Part shown: positions 34,541 to 47,400 of the stretch, piece after piece
Layout: each line of letters begins with the position of its first letter
How positions within the stretch are numbered: the first letter of the stretch is position 1
From: Mucilaginibacter sp. SG564
Lineage (GTDB): Bacteria > Bacteroidota > Bacteroidia > Sphingobacteriales > Sphingobacteriaceae
Assembly: GCF_013149275.1 (NCBI RefSeq)
Contig: NZ_JABGNA010000008.1
Span: 1 to 64,000 of the forward strand
Direction: 5' to 3'
DNA: 64,000 nucleotides
Program-made: the position numbers and the translations under genes
Notes under the pieces: model-generated
The model's input: only the letters and a program-made list of their open reading frames with translations
Database searches by the model: none
What the model was told of the DNA's origin: nothing

Positions 34541-37500
34541 AAGATATCGCGATCATAGGCATTTCAGGAAGGTTTCCGGAAGCCAATAATTTAACTGAGT
34601 TTCGGCAAAATCTGATTCAGGGGAAGGACAGCGTACGGCTGATCTCTTTTGAAAGAAAATCGGCTACCTCCCTCGCTTTAAACAAAGCGTTTATGGGAAT
34701 TGGCTTTATAGAAGATATAGATAAATTCGATCATAAGTTTTTCAATATCTCTAAAGGCGAAGCTGAAAATATGGACCCACACCAGCGCATACTGATGGAG
34801 GTTGTTTATGAAGCCATGGAAAGTGCCGGTTATGATATTGACTTTTTTAATGGCTCGGAAACCGCTGTGTTCATAGGAGACACTGTACAGGACTATTATC
34901 AACTGGCTGAGCGCTTTGATCCCACATTGGTAACCGGAACAACCAGCGCCACTACCGCAGGCAGGATATCCCGTTTCTTTAATTTAAGAGGCAGTGCTGC
35001 CATGGTGGATACGGCCTGTTCATCCTCTCTGGTGGCTGTGCACATGGCTTGCAATGAGCTTTTTATGGGCGATGCAGATTATGCTTTGGCATGCGGTGTA
35101 CGGTTTATTTTATTCCCTGATGAAAAAAACGGAACTGTTGATCTGGGAATCATGTCGGCCGATGGTAAAACCAGGAGCTTTTCGGCTGATGCAGATGGCT
35201 CCGGAGCGGGCGAAGCTGTAGGTTGTGTGTTATTAAAACCGCTTGATAAAGCACTGATAGATAATGATATTATTTATGCCGTTATCAAAGGATCAGCAGT
35301 GAACCAGGATGCGCAGCTATCCGGAAGTTTGACTGCTCCCAGCAGCCAGGCCCAGGCCGAGGTTATTCAAAAAGCATGGAAAAAAAGCAAGGTCGATCCG
35401 GCTACGATCACCTATATAGAAGCCCATGGTAGTGGTACCAAATTGGGCGATCCCATTGAAATTGCCGGGATAGACCAGGCATTCAAAGGCATTACCGGCA
35501 ACAAACATTTTTGTGCAGTATCTTCTATTAAAAGCAATATTGGGCATACCGGTGGAGCCGCCGGTATTTCTGGTTTAATCAAGGCGGTATTATCCCTTCA
35601 ATATCAGGAACTATATCCCTCGGTTCATTTTGAAAAACCCAACCCATTTATCGATTTTAAAAACTCGGTTACCTATATTAATACCGGCTATAAAACCTGG
35701 GATGCTCCATTTCCGAGAAAAGTGGGTGTAAGTTCCTTCGGCCTTAGCGGAACCAATTGTCATGTATTGTTAGAGGAGGCACCAGCTATTCATTTAAAAA
35801 ATAATCTTCCCGGAGAGCTTCTTTTCAATTTCTCGGCAAAGTCGGCCAGTAGTTTAAATACTTATCTGGAAGCCTTTTCAAAATATATGATCCAAAATGA
35901 GGATAAGGCTTTAGCCGATATCAGTTATACGCTGAATACGGGGCGCAAACATTATCAACACCGCGTTTCTATACTTGCTTCTTCACGGGAAGAATTAGTC
36001 CGAAAAATTAAAACGCGGCCGGAAATCATCACGGCCAAACCGCTAAAAAAATTGATCTTTATATTCTCCGGTGACTCTATCATAAGTGATCTGCTTTTAA
36101 CAACCCTGTCAAACAATCATCCCGAATTAAATAGATACATTAAGGAATGTGCAGTACACTACACCGTCGCAAATGCTGCTATCAACCGGTTTGTACTTCA
36201 ATATGCATTGTTCCGGTTTTTAGAAAAAATGGGAATAACCACCGAGAATTTGTTAGGCATTGGAACAGGGGATCTGGTAGTAGCAACCATTTTGAATGAA
36301 CTATCGCTGGAAGATGCCATCAAACAATGCACTGATGATGAACCGCTGGCCAATGACATGGATAAAAGACTCATCAGTCTGGTTGAAAGGGAGACAGAGG
36401 ACGGTAAAGTAGCATTTGTTGAATTAGGTCCAATAGGTGCTTTATCGGGAGGTTTGCTTCAGTTAAATTATCCGGATAAAGAATTTCTTTACTCCGTTAT
36501 TCATCTGGAAAACTCCCCGCTCGAAATCATACAAGCGCTGTATTTATTGCAATTCCCTATCAACTGGACTACCTTTTACACTCCATCAAATAGCAAGAAA
36601 GTGGCCTTGCCTTCTTATCATTTTGAAAAAATAAGGTGTTGGTTAAAAGAACCTTTAAAACCGGAAAATTTTGATTCTCTTGATGTGCCAAAACATATTT
36701 CTGAAACAGAACCTGAAACCACCATCAACATCCAGAAAAATCAGGCTGTTATTCACGAGGGATGGTCGGCTATGGAGAAACGGATTGCAGCTATCTGGAT
36801 AGATGCCTTAAAACTGGAAGAGCTTTCCCTGGATGACGATTTCTTTAAACTGGGTGGCCATTCTTTAATGGCAACTAAAGTTATTTCCATCATTGAAAAA
36901 GAGTTTGGAATTAAGCTGGTATTTAAAGATATTTTCACTTTTGCTACTGTAAAGAGCCTGGCCAAGGGTGTAGAAGAGCTCATAGCTAATGGTACGCAAA
37001 AGGCGTCTTATCAGGAAATACAACCCGCCCCTGTACAGGCTTATTATCCTTTATCCGAAGCACAACTACGCTTATGGCTGATAGCCCAGATGAGTGAGGA
37101 TACAACGGCCTATAATTTGCCAACTGCGCTGATGCTCGAAGGCCAACTTGATGTGGATCGATTAGAAAATGCTTTCCGTACATTGATCAGCCGACACGAA
37201 AGCATGCGAACCAGCTTTCACGAGGAAAATGCCCAGCCTGTACAAATGGTGCATCAGGAAGTTACCTTCTCTATACAAACGGTCACGGGCAGCGGAGATC
37301 TGAATGAAGCATTCAAAGCGTTTCTTCAACCATTTGATCTGACACAAGCGCCCTTGCTTCGGGTCGGTCTGTTAACCATTAAACCCAACAAGTATTTATT
37401 GCTGCTGGATATTCATCACATTATTTCAGATGGTGTTTCATCCGCCGTTATCACCTCTGAATTGGTGAAGCTTTATCACCATGAGGAACTCCCGGAATTG

Positions 37501-38364
37501 AAGATCCAATACAAGGATTTTGTGGTATGGCAGCAGGAATTATTTGCAAACGGTTTTATGCGGCAGCATGAGCAGTTTTGGCTGCAACAGTTTGCTACAG
37601 GAGTGCCAGTATTAGAATTACAAACCGACAAACCCCGGCCAGCTACCCAATCCTTTAACGGTGATAAATTACTTTTCGAACTTTCTGCCGATGAGGTAAA
37701 AAACATCCAGACCATGTCGTCCGCAGCAGGTGTAACGCCATTTATGTTTTTACTGGCGGTTTATAATATCCTGCTATATAAATACACGTATCAGGAAGAT
37801 ATTGTGGTAGGTTCGCCTATTGCCGGCCGCTCACATAATGGCCTGGACAATGTTGTAGGCATGTTTGTAAATACCCTGGTATTAAGAAATAACCCGGCCA
37901 AAGAAAAAACATTTGTACAGTTTCTGGATGAGGTAAAAACCGGCGCATTAAATGCGTATGAGCATCAGGATTATCCTTTTGTTTTATTGGTTGAGAAACT
38001 GAACCTGAAAAAAGACCCTTCACGAAATTCATTATTCGATGTGATGTTCGTACTTCAGAATATTGCTTCACCAGAGATCAGACTGGATAAGGTAACCATC
38101 ACCGACCACCCCATCAATACCGGGATAGCGCAATTTGATCTGCTGATGGAAATCAATGAAAGCAGAGACAATTGGCCCGTAAAAATTGAATATAACACTG
38201 CGCTGTTTGAGGCAGAAAGTATTTTGCTGATGAAAGAAAGATTCATCGCCTTATTGCATAGTGTTTTTGCAGGCCCTGATAAAACAATTGATGAACTATC
38301 TGTTAAAATAGCCGCTGATATGGTTAGCGAGCCTGATGATCTGGATATTTCGTTCAATTTTTAA
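34537..38364 (+). CDS. PKS-NRPS protein: KS, degenerate AT, CP, C
   Basis: A 1275-residue hybrid. KS at 1-420 with an intact Cys161-His297-His337 triad (DTACSSS, EAHGSGT, KSNIGHTGG). Residues about 500-690 are an AT remnant: IFIFSG replaces the usual GQG region, GIGTGD (574-579) stands where GHSxGE should be, and only about 55 residues separate it from VELGP instead of roughly 190. The post-AT linker (LPSYHFEKIRCWL) is kept. The carrier domain has Ser776 (LGGHS). A complete C domain spans 836-1265 (HHIISDG, His961). No KR, DH or ER, so the beta-keto group should stay. It would extend the peptide from A4-T4 by two carbons and pass it to module A5 on the next protein. Confidence 0.93.
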   Translation: MKDIAIIGISGRFPEANNLTEFRQNLIQGKDSVRLISFERKSATSLALNKAFMGIGFIEDIDKFDHKFFNISKGEAENMDPHQRILMEVVYEAMESAGYDIDFFNGSETAVFIGDTVQDYYQLAERFDPTLVTGTTSATTAGRISRFFNLRGSAAMVDTACSSSLVAVHMACNELFMGDADYALACGVRFILFPDEKNGTVDLGIMSADGKTRSFSADADGSGAGEAVGCVLLKPLDKALIDNDIIYAVIKGSAVNQDAQLSGSLTAPSSQAQAEVIQKAWKKSKVDPATITYIEAHGSGTKLGDPIEIAGIDQAFKGITGNKHFCAVSSIKSNIGHTGGAAGISGLIKAVLSLQYQELYPSVHFEKPNPFIDFKNSVTYINTGYKTWDAPFPRKVGVSSFGLSGTNCHVLLEEAPAIHLKNNLPGELLFNFSAKSASSLNTYLEAFSKYMIQNEDKALADISYTLNTGRKHYQHRVSILASSREELVRKIKTRPEIITAKPLKKLIFIFSGDSIISDLLLTTLSNNHPELNRYIKECAVHYTVANAAINRFVLQYALFRFLEKMGITTENLLGIGTGDLVVATILNELSLEDAIKQCTDDEPLANDMDKRLISLVERETEDGKVAFVELGPIGALSGGLLQLNYPDKEFLYSVIHLENSPLEIIQALYLLQFPINWTTFYTPSNSKKVALPSYHFEKIRCWLKEPLKPENFDSLDVPKHISETEPETTINIQKNQAVIHEGWSAMEKRIAAIWIDALKLEELSLDDDFFKLGGHSLMATKVISIIEKEFGIKLVFKDIFTFATVKSLAKGVEELIANGTQKASYQEIQPAPVQAYYPLSEAQLRLWLIAQMSEDTTAYNLPTALMLEGQLDVDRLENAFRTLISRHESMRTSFHEENAQPVQMVHQEVTFSIQTVTGSGDLNEAFKAFLQPFDLTQAPLLRVGLLTIKPNKYLLLLDIHHIISDGVSSAVITSELVKLYHHEELPELKIQYKDFVVWQQELFANGFMRQHEQFWLQQFATGVPVLELQTDKPRPATQSFNGDKLLFELSADEVKNIQTMSSAAGVTPFMFLLAVYNILLYKYTYQEDIVVGSPIAGRSHNGLDNVVGMFVNTLVLRNNPAKEKTFVQFLDEVKTGALNAYEHQDYPFVLLVEKLNLKKDPSRNSLFDVMFVLQNIASPEIRLDKVTITDHPINTGIAQFDLLMEINESRDNWPVKIEYNTALFEAESILLMKERFIALLHSVFAGPDKTIDELSVKIAADMVSEPDDLDISFNF

Positions 38365-38401
38365 ATGAATTTAAAAAAGCCCCCTAACGCCATCTACCGA
38401 A

Positions 38402-41400
38402 ATGAATAACGATAACGCCCTCCAACATAAAATTGCAATTGATTATTGGCTGGAAAAAACCGGACGATATGAACCTTCAGAAATTGCAGCTACAACAATG
38501 CTTGGCTCCACTCAGGCCAGACATTTTCAGTCGTTCATACTTCCCGGGGAAACAGCTGCTATCTTAAAAAAAATAAGTAACGATAAGGATGCCGGAATCT
38601 ATGTGTTTTTACTTGCTGCATTAAATATTCTTATTCATCAATATACAGATGCTGCACATGTGCTGATAGCAAGCCCGGCGCCTGTATTGGCAGGTGAGTC
38701 AGCGATAATAGCCCCGTTGTTTTTAGAGACGAACATTGATGCAAAGGCCGATATCAGGCATTTACTTTCTACTTTACAAAAGGAACTAAAAGAAGCCAAC
38801 CATCATAAAATATATCCCTTTGAAAAGTTCAAAGAAAAATTCAGCATCAATAACGGCTCAACATCTTCATTGTTTAATTGTTCGTTTACTTATATCCCTT
38901 TTACCGGTAAAAATGAATTTGAAGAACAATCAAGGCTTTCCTTTGCTATTGACAAAACGGGCGAATCATTTGAAATAAAGATCGGATACACTGGTAATTA
39001 TGCTGATTGGTTTATTTCCCAACTGGGCAATCATCTGATGCATATTGTGTTTTTTATAGCCAACAATCCCACAGAAGAAATAGCCGTAGTTCCGCTTTTA
39101 TCTACAGATGAAAGGCGAAATATTCTAAAAACGTTCAATAGTACCGAGGTCGAATTTGCAGAGAGGGATATGTCTGTTATAGAAATGTTTGAAAAACAGG
39201 TATTGCAAAATCCGGAGCAAACAGCAATTCGGTTCAACGGAACTGAGATATCCTATCAAGGATTGCAATCACGGTCATTACAGCTGGCCAAGCTATTAAG
39301 GGACAACGGCATTCAAACCAATAACGTAGTAGCATTGATCTGCAACCGGTCGGAACATATGATCACCGGAATGCTGGGTGTGTTAAAAGCGGGTGCTGCT
39401 TATTTACCTATTGATGCAGATATTCCCGATGAACGCATTGATTATATTTTGAAAGATAGCTCCGCTCAAACCATCCTGACCACCAAAGACGTGCTGGCCT
39501 CAAAACCCCAGTTATTTGTCGATCATGCAAATAAGATCATTCTGTTGGATGATATAGCCGGCTCAACAGCTGTTGCTGATTTTAGTATAAAAAATACGCC
39601 CGACGATCGGGCGTACATCATCTACACATCAGGCTCAACCGGCAGGCCGAAAGGCATTACTATTTTGCACAAGGGCTTTGTTAACCTGGTGCTGGCATTC
39701 AAAAACTTATATGCCACCGGCTTTAATACAAATGACCGCTGCCTTGCCCTGGCCAATATTGCCTTTGACGCAAGCGTGGGCGAGATCTATATGGCCTTAA
39801 CAAGCGGATCAACACTGGTTATCCTGGATACGGAATATCTTTTTGATACCACCAAACTGGCCACTTTTATTGTACAGGAAAACATTACGTTTGCTTATGT
39901 ACCTCCTGTATTATTAAAAGATCTTCATCGTGATTTAAAGCCCTTTGGTTCTGCAATTAAACTCAATAAATTATTTGTTGGCGTTGAAGCCATTAAGGAT
40001 ACTTTGCTTTATGATTACTGTACATTAATAAAGGACATTGATATTGTTAATGCCTACGGGCCAACAGAAACAACCGTTATCTGCAGCGCATTAAATTATA
40101 AACCACAAATCCCTGTAGGTGAAAATGTTTCTATCGGAACTCCCATTCCCAATTACCGGATATACATATTGAATAATGCCCTTGAACCCCTTCCGGCAGG
40201 GGTACCGGGGGAGGTGTGTGTTGCAGGGGATGGCGTATCGCACGGTTATCTAAATAACAGTGAATTAAATACGCTCAAATTTATAGATGATCCTTTTCAC
40301 AAGGGCGAAAAAATGTTTAAAACCGGCGATTTAGCTAAATGGACGCCGGAAGGCAATATCATTTTTATTGGCCGAAAAGATAACCAGGTCAAGATACGCG
40401 GCTATCGGGTAGAACTTGGCGAAATAGAATCTGTTCTGGTAAACCATCCCCAAATAAAAGAAGCTGTTGTATGCGCCTTTGACGATGAGATGGGAAGCAA
40501 ATATTTATGCGCCTATTTTGTGCCATTATCAGAAGTCGCGACATCCGAACTTCGAAGTTATTTATCAAAACTGTTACCCGAGTATATGGTGCCTCCCCGG
40601 TTTGTGGCCATTGAACAGATTCCCGTTACCGCCAATGGAAAAACCGACAGGAGAAAACTACCCCGCCCGGAAAGTGTGGAAAAAGTTATTGGGGCCCATG
40701 ACTTATCCTCCAACGAGACAGAAGAGAAACTGGTATCCATATGGCAAGAACTGTTAAATGTTCGCCGAATTGGTGTGCATGAAAACTTTTTTGAATTAGG
40801 TGGTCATTCCTTGAAAGTGGCCAGGCTTATTTCCATTATTCTGCAGGAGTTTCATGTAGAAGTTCCCTTCAGGCAAATATTTACCTGTGGGTCCATCAAA
40901 CGCCTCGCCGCATATATTGAAAAAGCAGAAAGATCGGTTCAATTTCAGATCCATCAGGCTCCGGTGTCAGATCGCTATCCTGCCTCATCGGCTCAAAGAA
41001 GATTATACCTGAGTTATCTTTTAAATAAAGAAGTAACCAATTACAATATGCCCCTGGCATTCGAGTTTAAGGGTACTGTTGATGTAAACAAGCTTGAAAA
41101 AGTTTTTAAAGAGATCATCGAACACCAGGAAGCATTCAGAACCAGCTTTACGGTTATTGATGGGGTTGTTGTTCAGGAAATATACAAAGAAGTTCCGTTT
41201 GAACTATCAGTCATACAAGCCGTTGATAACAATCCTGAGCGGCAGATACTCAATCTGATCCGTCACTTTGATTTGAGCCATGCGCCACTGTTAAGGGTAT
41301 TTTTTATACAGAAAGCGGTTGACGAGTTCGTTCTGCTTATGGATATGCACCATATCATATCCGATGGCATGTCCATAGGCTTGTTTTTAACTGAATTTGC

Positions 41401-44400
41401 TAATGTGCACCGAGGACAATCGTTGTCGCCATTAAAAATTCAATATAAAGATTACGCATACTGGCTTGACCAGTACCGGAAAACATCGGCCTTTGAACAG
41501 CAAAAAAATTACTGGCTTAATACTTTTGCCGACAAGCAGAAATCTGCCGAATTTCCTTCCGACTATCCGCGGCCAAACGAACCAACGTTTGATGGGGAAA
41601 ATGTTTTCTTTACTATTGATAAAGTCAAGGTATCTACTTTGCGAAAAACGGCTAATGACCAGGCAAGCACGCTTTTTCTGCTAACTTTTGCCGCGTATAA
41701 AATACTGCTGTATAAATATTCCGGACAAAAGAATATAATAGTGGGCACACCCGTTGCCGGACGCGTACATCCTGATCTTGATAGCATCATTGGCATGTTT
41801 GTGAACCCCCTTCCGATAAGAAACCAGTTAGAGCCGGAATGGTCATTCGCTGATTTATTGCTTCAGCTTAAAGACAGCTTTTTTAAGGCCCTGGATAATC
41901 AGTTATATCCTTTGGAGGAAATAATAGAAAGTATTGAGGCAGAAAGAACGCCTAACCGAAATCCCCTTTTTGATACCCTGTTTGCCTATCAGAACATTGG
42001 CTTGGAGGAACTACAAATGCCCGGATTTATTGTAAAGGCCCTAAATATCAATAATAGCGGCGCCAAGTTTGATCTTTCCGTAGAGGTACAGGAAGCCGGT
42101 GACGAATTGATAGTGGCTTTTAACTTTTCCAAAGACCTGTTTAAAAGATCAACCATCGAACAAATGGGCAGGCATTATCTTCATATTTTAACAGAAGCAG
42201 TCCAGTCGCCCGGAAAATCTATTGGCAGCATTTGTTTAATGGATAACAGTGACCAAAAGCATCTGTTATCTGCAATTAACAACACGCAAAAGGCGGTTAC
42301 CTACCATACCATTCATCAAATGTTTGAAGAACAGGCTGCCATAGTACCAGATGCTATCGCCGTTTCTTGTAATGGTTATACCTCCTCATATACGGAGTTA
42401 AATAAAAAATCAAATGAGTTGGCCGTTATTTTAATAAACAGCGGTTTACAAAAAGGAGACGTGGTTGCCGTGCTTGCAACACGAAATGAGCAATTGATCA
42501 TTAACCTACTGGCCATATTAAAGGCCGGTGGCGTGTACTTACCGGTTGATCCCAACTATCCACTTGAACGTATAGCTTTTGTGCTGGAAGACACTGCCTG
42601 CGCTTATCTTTTGCAAACCACGGATATTACCGAACCTGTAGCCGCACTGATCGCAAAAAAACAAATCAGGATAATAGATCCAAATACAAAACTGATCAGT
42701 AAAAATCCTGAATTGCCTAAGGTTTCTGCAAATGACCATGCCTATATCATCTACACCTCTGGATCAACCGGAAAACCCAAAGGCGTTATGATTGACCATG
42801 GTTCCATCGTAAACTATATCAGCTGGGCCAATTCATATTATCTGAAAGGACAACCTGGCGCTATGCCTTTGTTTACTTCCCTTTCATTTGATCTTACCTT
42901 AACCTCGATATTTATGCCCTTGAGCACCGGTAATGAAATTGTGATTTACAACGGGGGGGAAGAAGGCTTACTGATTGAAAAGGTCATTGCCGATAACCGG
43001 GTTGATGTTATAAAACTCACCCCCGCGCATTTAAATATCCTGAACAATATAGAACCTTTTCCCAGGCAACCTAATAACAGGCTCAGAGCATTGATAGTGG
43101 GCGGCGAGACTCTGGATAGCCGGATATCTGCAGATATCTATCAAAAGTTCGGCGGTGAAATCACCCTCTTTAACGAATACGGGCCAACCGAAGCCACAGT
43201 GGGCTGTATGATCTATCCATTTGATCCGCAAGATCCATTTACAACGGTACCTATCGGTAAACCTATTGATAATACCAGGATCTATCTGCTGGATAATGAC
43301 AACCAGCTTTGCCCACCGGGCATCATGGGCGAGATATGTATTGCTGGTGCAGGCCTGGCTACCGGTTATTCGAATCAGCCGGAACTCACTGACCAAAAAT
43401 TCTGTACCGTAGCCTCGCTTTCAAATGAACGGATATACAGATCCGGGGATATGGGCAAGTGGCAGCCCGATGGTAATATGATCTTTTATGGACGCAAGGA
43501 TGAACAGCTGAAAATTAACGGCTACCGCATAGAACCGGGCGAAATAGAAGTCATACTGCTTGATCACCCGGACATCAAAGAAGCAGTAACCGCTGTTATA
43601 GAAAGTAAGTCCGGAACCCAAGCTTTAGCAGCTTATTTTACATCCCCCCAATCCATTAATGTTGTTGAGCTAAAAGCATTTTTAACAGCCCGGTTGCCTT
43701 CATTCATGATACCGGCCTATTTGATCCAAATGGATCGCTTTTCGCTCACCAATAACGGCAAAATCGATAAAAAGGCATTGCCACAGCCAATTGCATCAGT
43801 TACAGATGCAGCTATGGTTGCCCCCGAAAGTGAAATGGAAGAAGCACTATTGAAGATATGGAAAGATGTGCTGGAAGTAGATGAAATGGGCATAACTCAA
43901 AATTTCTTTGAATCAGGCGGACATTCCTTAAAGGCGCTGGTACTGGTTTCACGGATACAAAAGGCATTTCATATAGAGGTTTCCTTAAAAGATGTTTTCA
44001 ATAACCCCACAGTAAAAACGTTGGCTGGATATCTAAGCAGCGCATCGGGCTTACGGTTCATTTCGATTAACCCAATAGCCAAACAGCCACATTACCCTCT
44101 TTCATCAGCCCAGAAAAGGATCTTTGTGATGAGCCATTTTCAGGGAGCTGAAACAAGCTATAACATGTACGCCGCATTTTGGGTTGAGGGTGACCTTAAT
44201 GTGCAAAAACTGGAACATAGTTTTCAAATCCTAGTAAACAGGCACGAAACTTTAAGAACCTCATTCCGTATGGTGAATGATGAACCGGTGCAAATTGTGC
44301 ATGACGAGATTGTTTTTCGGTTAAAGTATATGCAAGGTATTGAAGAAGATGCTGAAGAATTGGTCAAAAGCTTCATCAGGAAATTTGAGCTTGACCAGGC

Positions 44401-47400
44401 TCCCTTATTCCGGGCGCAGGTAGTTAAAGTATCTGACGACAGACATCTGGTGATGTTTGATATGCACCATATTATTGCTGATGGGGTTTCATTAGATATC
44501 TTTTTCAGCGAATTATGGCAGATATATTATGGCCACCAATTTCCTGAACTTATTATACAATATAAAGACTATGCAGCTTGGCAGCAATCATTTTTTAATA
44601 CCGCTGCTATTGAACAACAAAAACATTTCTGGAAGAAGCAATTTGAAGGTGCCCTGCCTCAGTTGGATCTGCCTGCTGATTTCCCCCGTCCATTAGTTCA
44701 AACCTTTGAAGGAAGGAACTATCAGTTTGACCTTGATATCAATACCGTAGGGCGCATATCTGCTTTTATCAGCGAAAAAAAGGTTACCCTTAATATGTTT
44801 ATGCTTGCGGTATATAATATTCTGCTTTCAAAATATACCTCGCAGGAAGATATCATTGTTGGTTCTCCGGTAGCGGGTCGTACCCATGCCGATCTGGAAC
44901 CACTGATGGGTATGTTTGTAAACACATTGGCACTCAGAAATTACCCTGAAGCCGAAAAAAAATTTGAAACATTCCTTAACGATGTAAAAGAAAATGCGCT
45001 GGCTGCCTATGAAAACCAGGATTATCCATTTGAGGAGCTGGTTGAATCTCTTCAATTGAAAAGAGACACCAGCCGCAACCCATTATTTGATACCATGTTT
45101 TTATTTATGGGCCCTAAACCAGAGCCCGAAGAGCAGGAATTAAAGTTTAGTGCTTATCCGTTAAATGTTGCCGTTGCCAAATTTGATCTTACATTTGAAA
45201 CTATTCAACTACAGGAAAATATCCGGTTCCTGATTAATTATAATACCGCCTTGTTTACCGCAGCCCATATACAGCGATTGGCCGTACACTTTATCAATAT
45301 TATAAATCAGGTTTTAGTAAACCCGGAAATTCCTTTACAGCAGATTCGTTTGCCTGATCAACAAGAGACACGGGTATTAACCCAATTCGGCGGCATCGCC
45401 GGTAAAAGTACACCCCAAACCATTCATGGCTTGTGGAGTGATCAGGTATTGCGATATAAAACACGCATTGCCATAGAAACAGCTAATGAGCATTTAACAT
45501 TTGAAGAACTGGATCAGCGGGCTTCGGCATTAGCCGCTCATTTGCAAAATACTTATACCATAAAAGCAGGCAGCAAAGTGGCCGTTATGTTACAACGGAC
45601 ATTAAACCTGCCGGTAACCTTGCTGGCCATACTAAAAGCAGGGGGCGCTTATATTCCAATTGACCCATTTTTTCCGCAACAACGCATCAATTATATCCTT
45701 GATAACAGTGAGTGCAGTTTGATCGTTACTGATCAGCAATCGGATTATGATATACCCGTATTTAACACTCTTAAAGAAAAAGTAGAGGCAGGTCATTTTC
45801 AGATCAACGATGTTGCGATCACCTCTTCGGATCTGGCTTATATAACCTATACTTCGGGTTCAACGGGCGCTCCAAAAGGAGTGATGATAGAACAAGGCAA
45901 TGTGGTTTCGTTTACACAAAATCTTGAACCCGTTTTCGGGATAATACCTGGTGATAAAATTCTGGCTGTTACCAATATCACTTTTGATATTGCTGTACTG
46001 GAAATATTATGCAGCTTGCTTGCAGGGGTAAGCGTGGTGCTTGCAGATGATATGGAGGTTAACGATTTTGAAAAGATAGGCCACCTGATCAAACAGCAGC
46101 AAATAAATGTGTTACAATTAACTCCTTCCCGTTTTTTACTCTTGCAGCATACCCTCGGGACTGGATTTATATCGGGCATTAAAACTTTGTTAATTGGCGG
46201 CGAGGCTATGCCTATGGAGCTATTCCAAACGCTGAAAAACTTTGATAAAACCCGGATATTCAATGTTTACGGTCCTACAGAAACCTGTATCTGGAGCACC
46301 GCGGCAGAAATAATAAACGATAGGATCACCATTGGTAAACCTTTGGTCGACGAACAGATCCTCATTTTAAGCCCACATGGCAATCTGCAACCCATAAATA
46401 TCCCGGGAGAGATATGCATTTCGGGCCCGGGTGTTGGGCGGGGTTATTTTAATAATGAAGGGCTAACTGCTGAAAAGTTTTTCAGGGATCCGCGGTTTTC
46501 GGCTGATCGGATTTATAAAACAGGAGATCTGGGCCGGTGGTTACCGGATGGCCGTATCGAGTATATAGGACGGATGGATAACCAGGTAAAATTAAGAGGC
46601 TATCGTGTTGAGTTAGGTGAGATTGAAAATACCTTACTCAAATTGGAGGGAGTTAAAATGGCAGCCGCTATTTTGACCGAAGCCAACAGGGAAAAGCAAC
46701 TGGTTGTTTTCTATAATGCCGACAAAGAGCATCATAACGCAGAATTAAAGGCTTTCCTTGCCAACTACCTGCCCAATTATATGATACCCGACTTTTGTAT
46801 TCATCTGCCTGCTATACCTCTTACAAGCAGCGGTAAGATAGATAGAAAAGCATTAGAGTCATTGGCCCCAAATCAATTTATGCCCGTACGCATCTATGAA
46901 GAGGCGATTGGCGCTATTCAAAAAAGCCTGGTAAGCATTTGGGAAGACGTTTTAAATGTGGATCGTATCGGAGTATCTGATAATTTTTTTGAACTGGGTG
47001 GCAATTCTATTAAACTGATCCAGGTATTAAACAAGGTTAAACGGGAATTAAATATTGATCTTCCCCTGGCAACTGCTTTTAAATATGCCTCTGTAAAAGA
47101 ACTGGCGGAACACATCCGGGTAAGCGAAGCTCTCGACAAAATGGAAGAGGAATTGCCTTATTCTGTAATAAACCCTGGATGCCAACAGATTATCTTTTGC
47201 TTCCCGCCATTTATTGGGTATTCTTTTTTATATACTGTTCTTGCAGACTACCTGCCAGACTATACGCTATGCTGTTTTCATTTTATAGAACGCGACGACA
47301 GAATGGAACAATATCTTCAAATAATGAATGAACTGCAGCCCAATCAACCTTTTGTTTTACTGGGTTATTCCGTAGGCGGTAATTTTGCTTTTGAAGTAGC

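Noticed and set aside
36046..36640. Functional cis-acyltransferase in the PKS protein
   Set aside because: No GHSxG motif is present, the domain is too short, and a dedicated extender cassette with its own ACP is encoded next to it.
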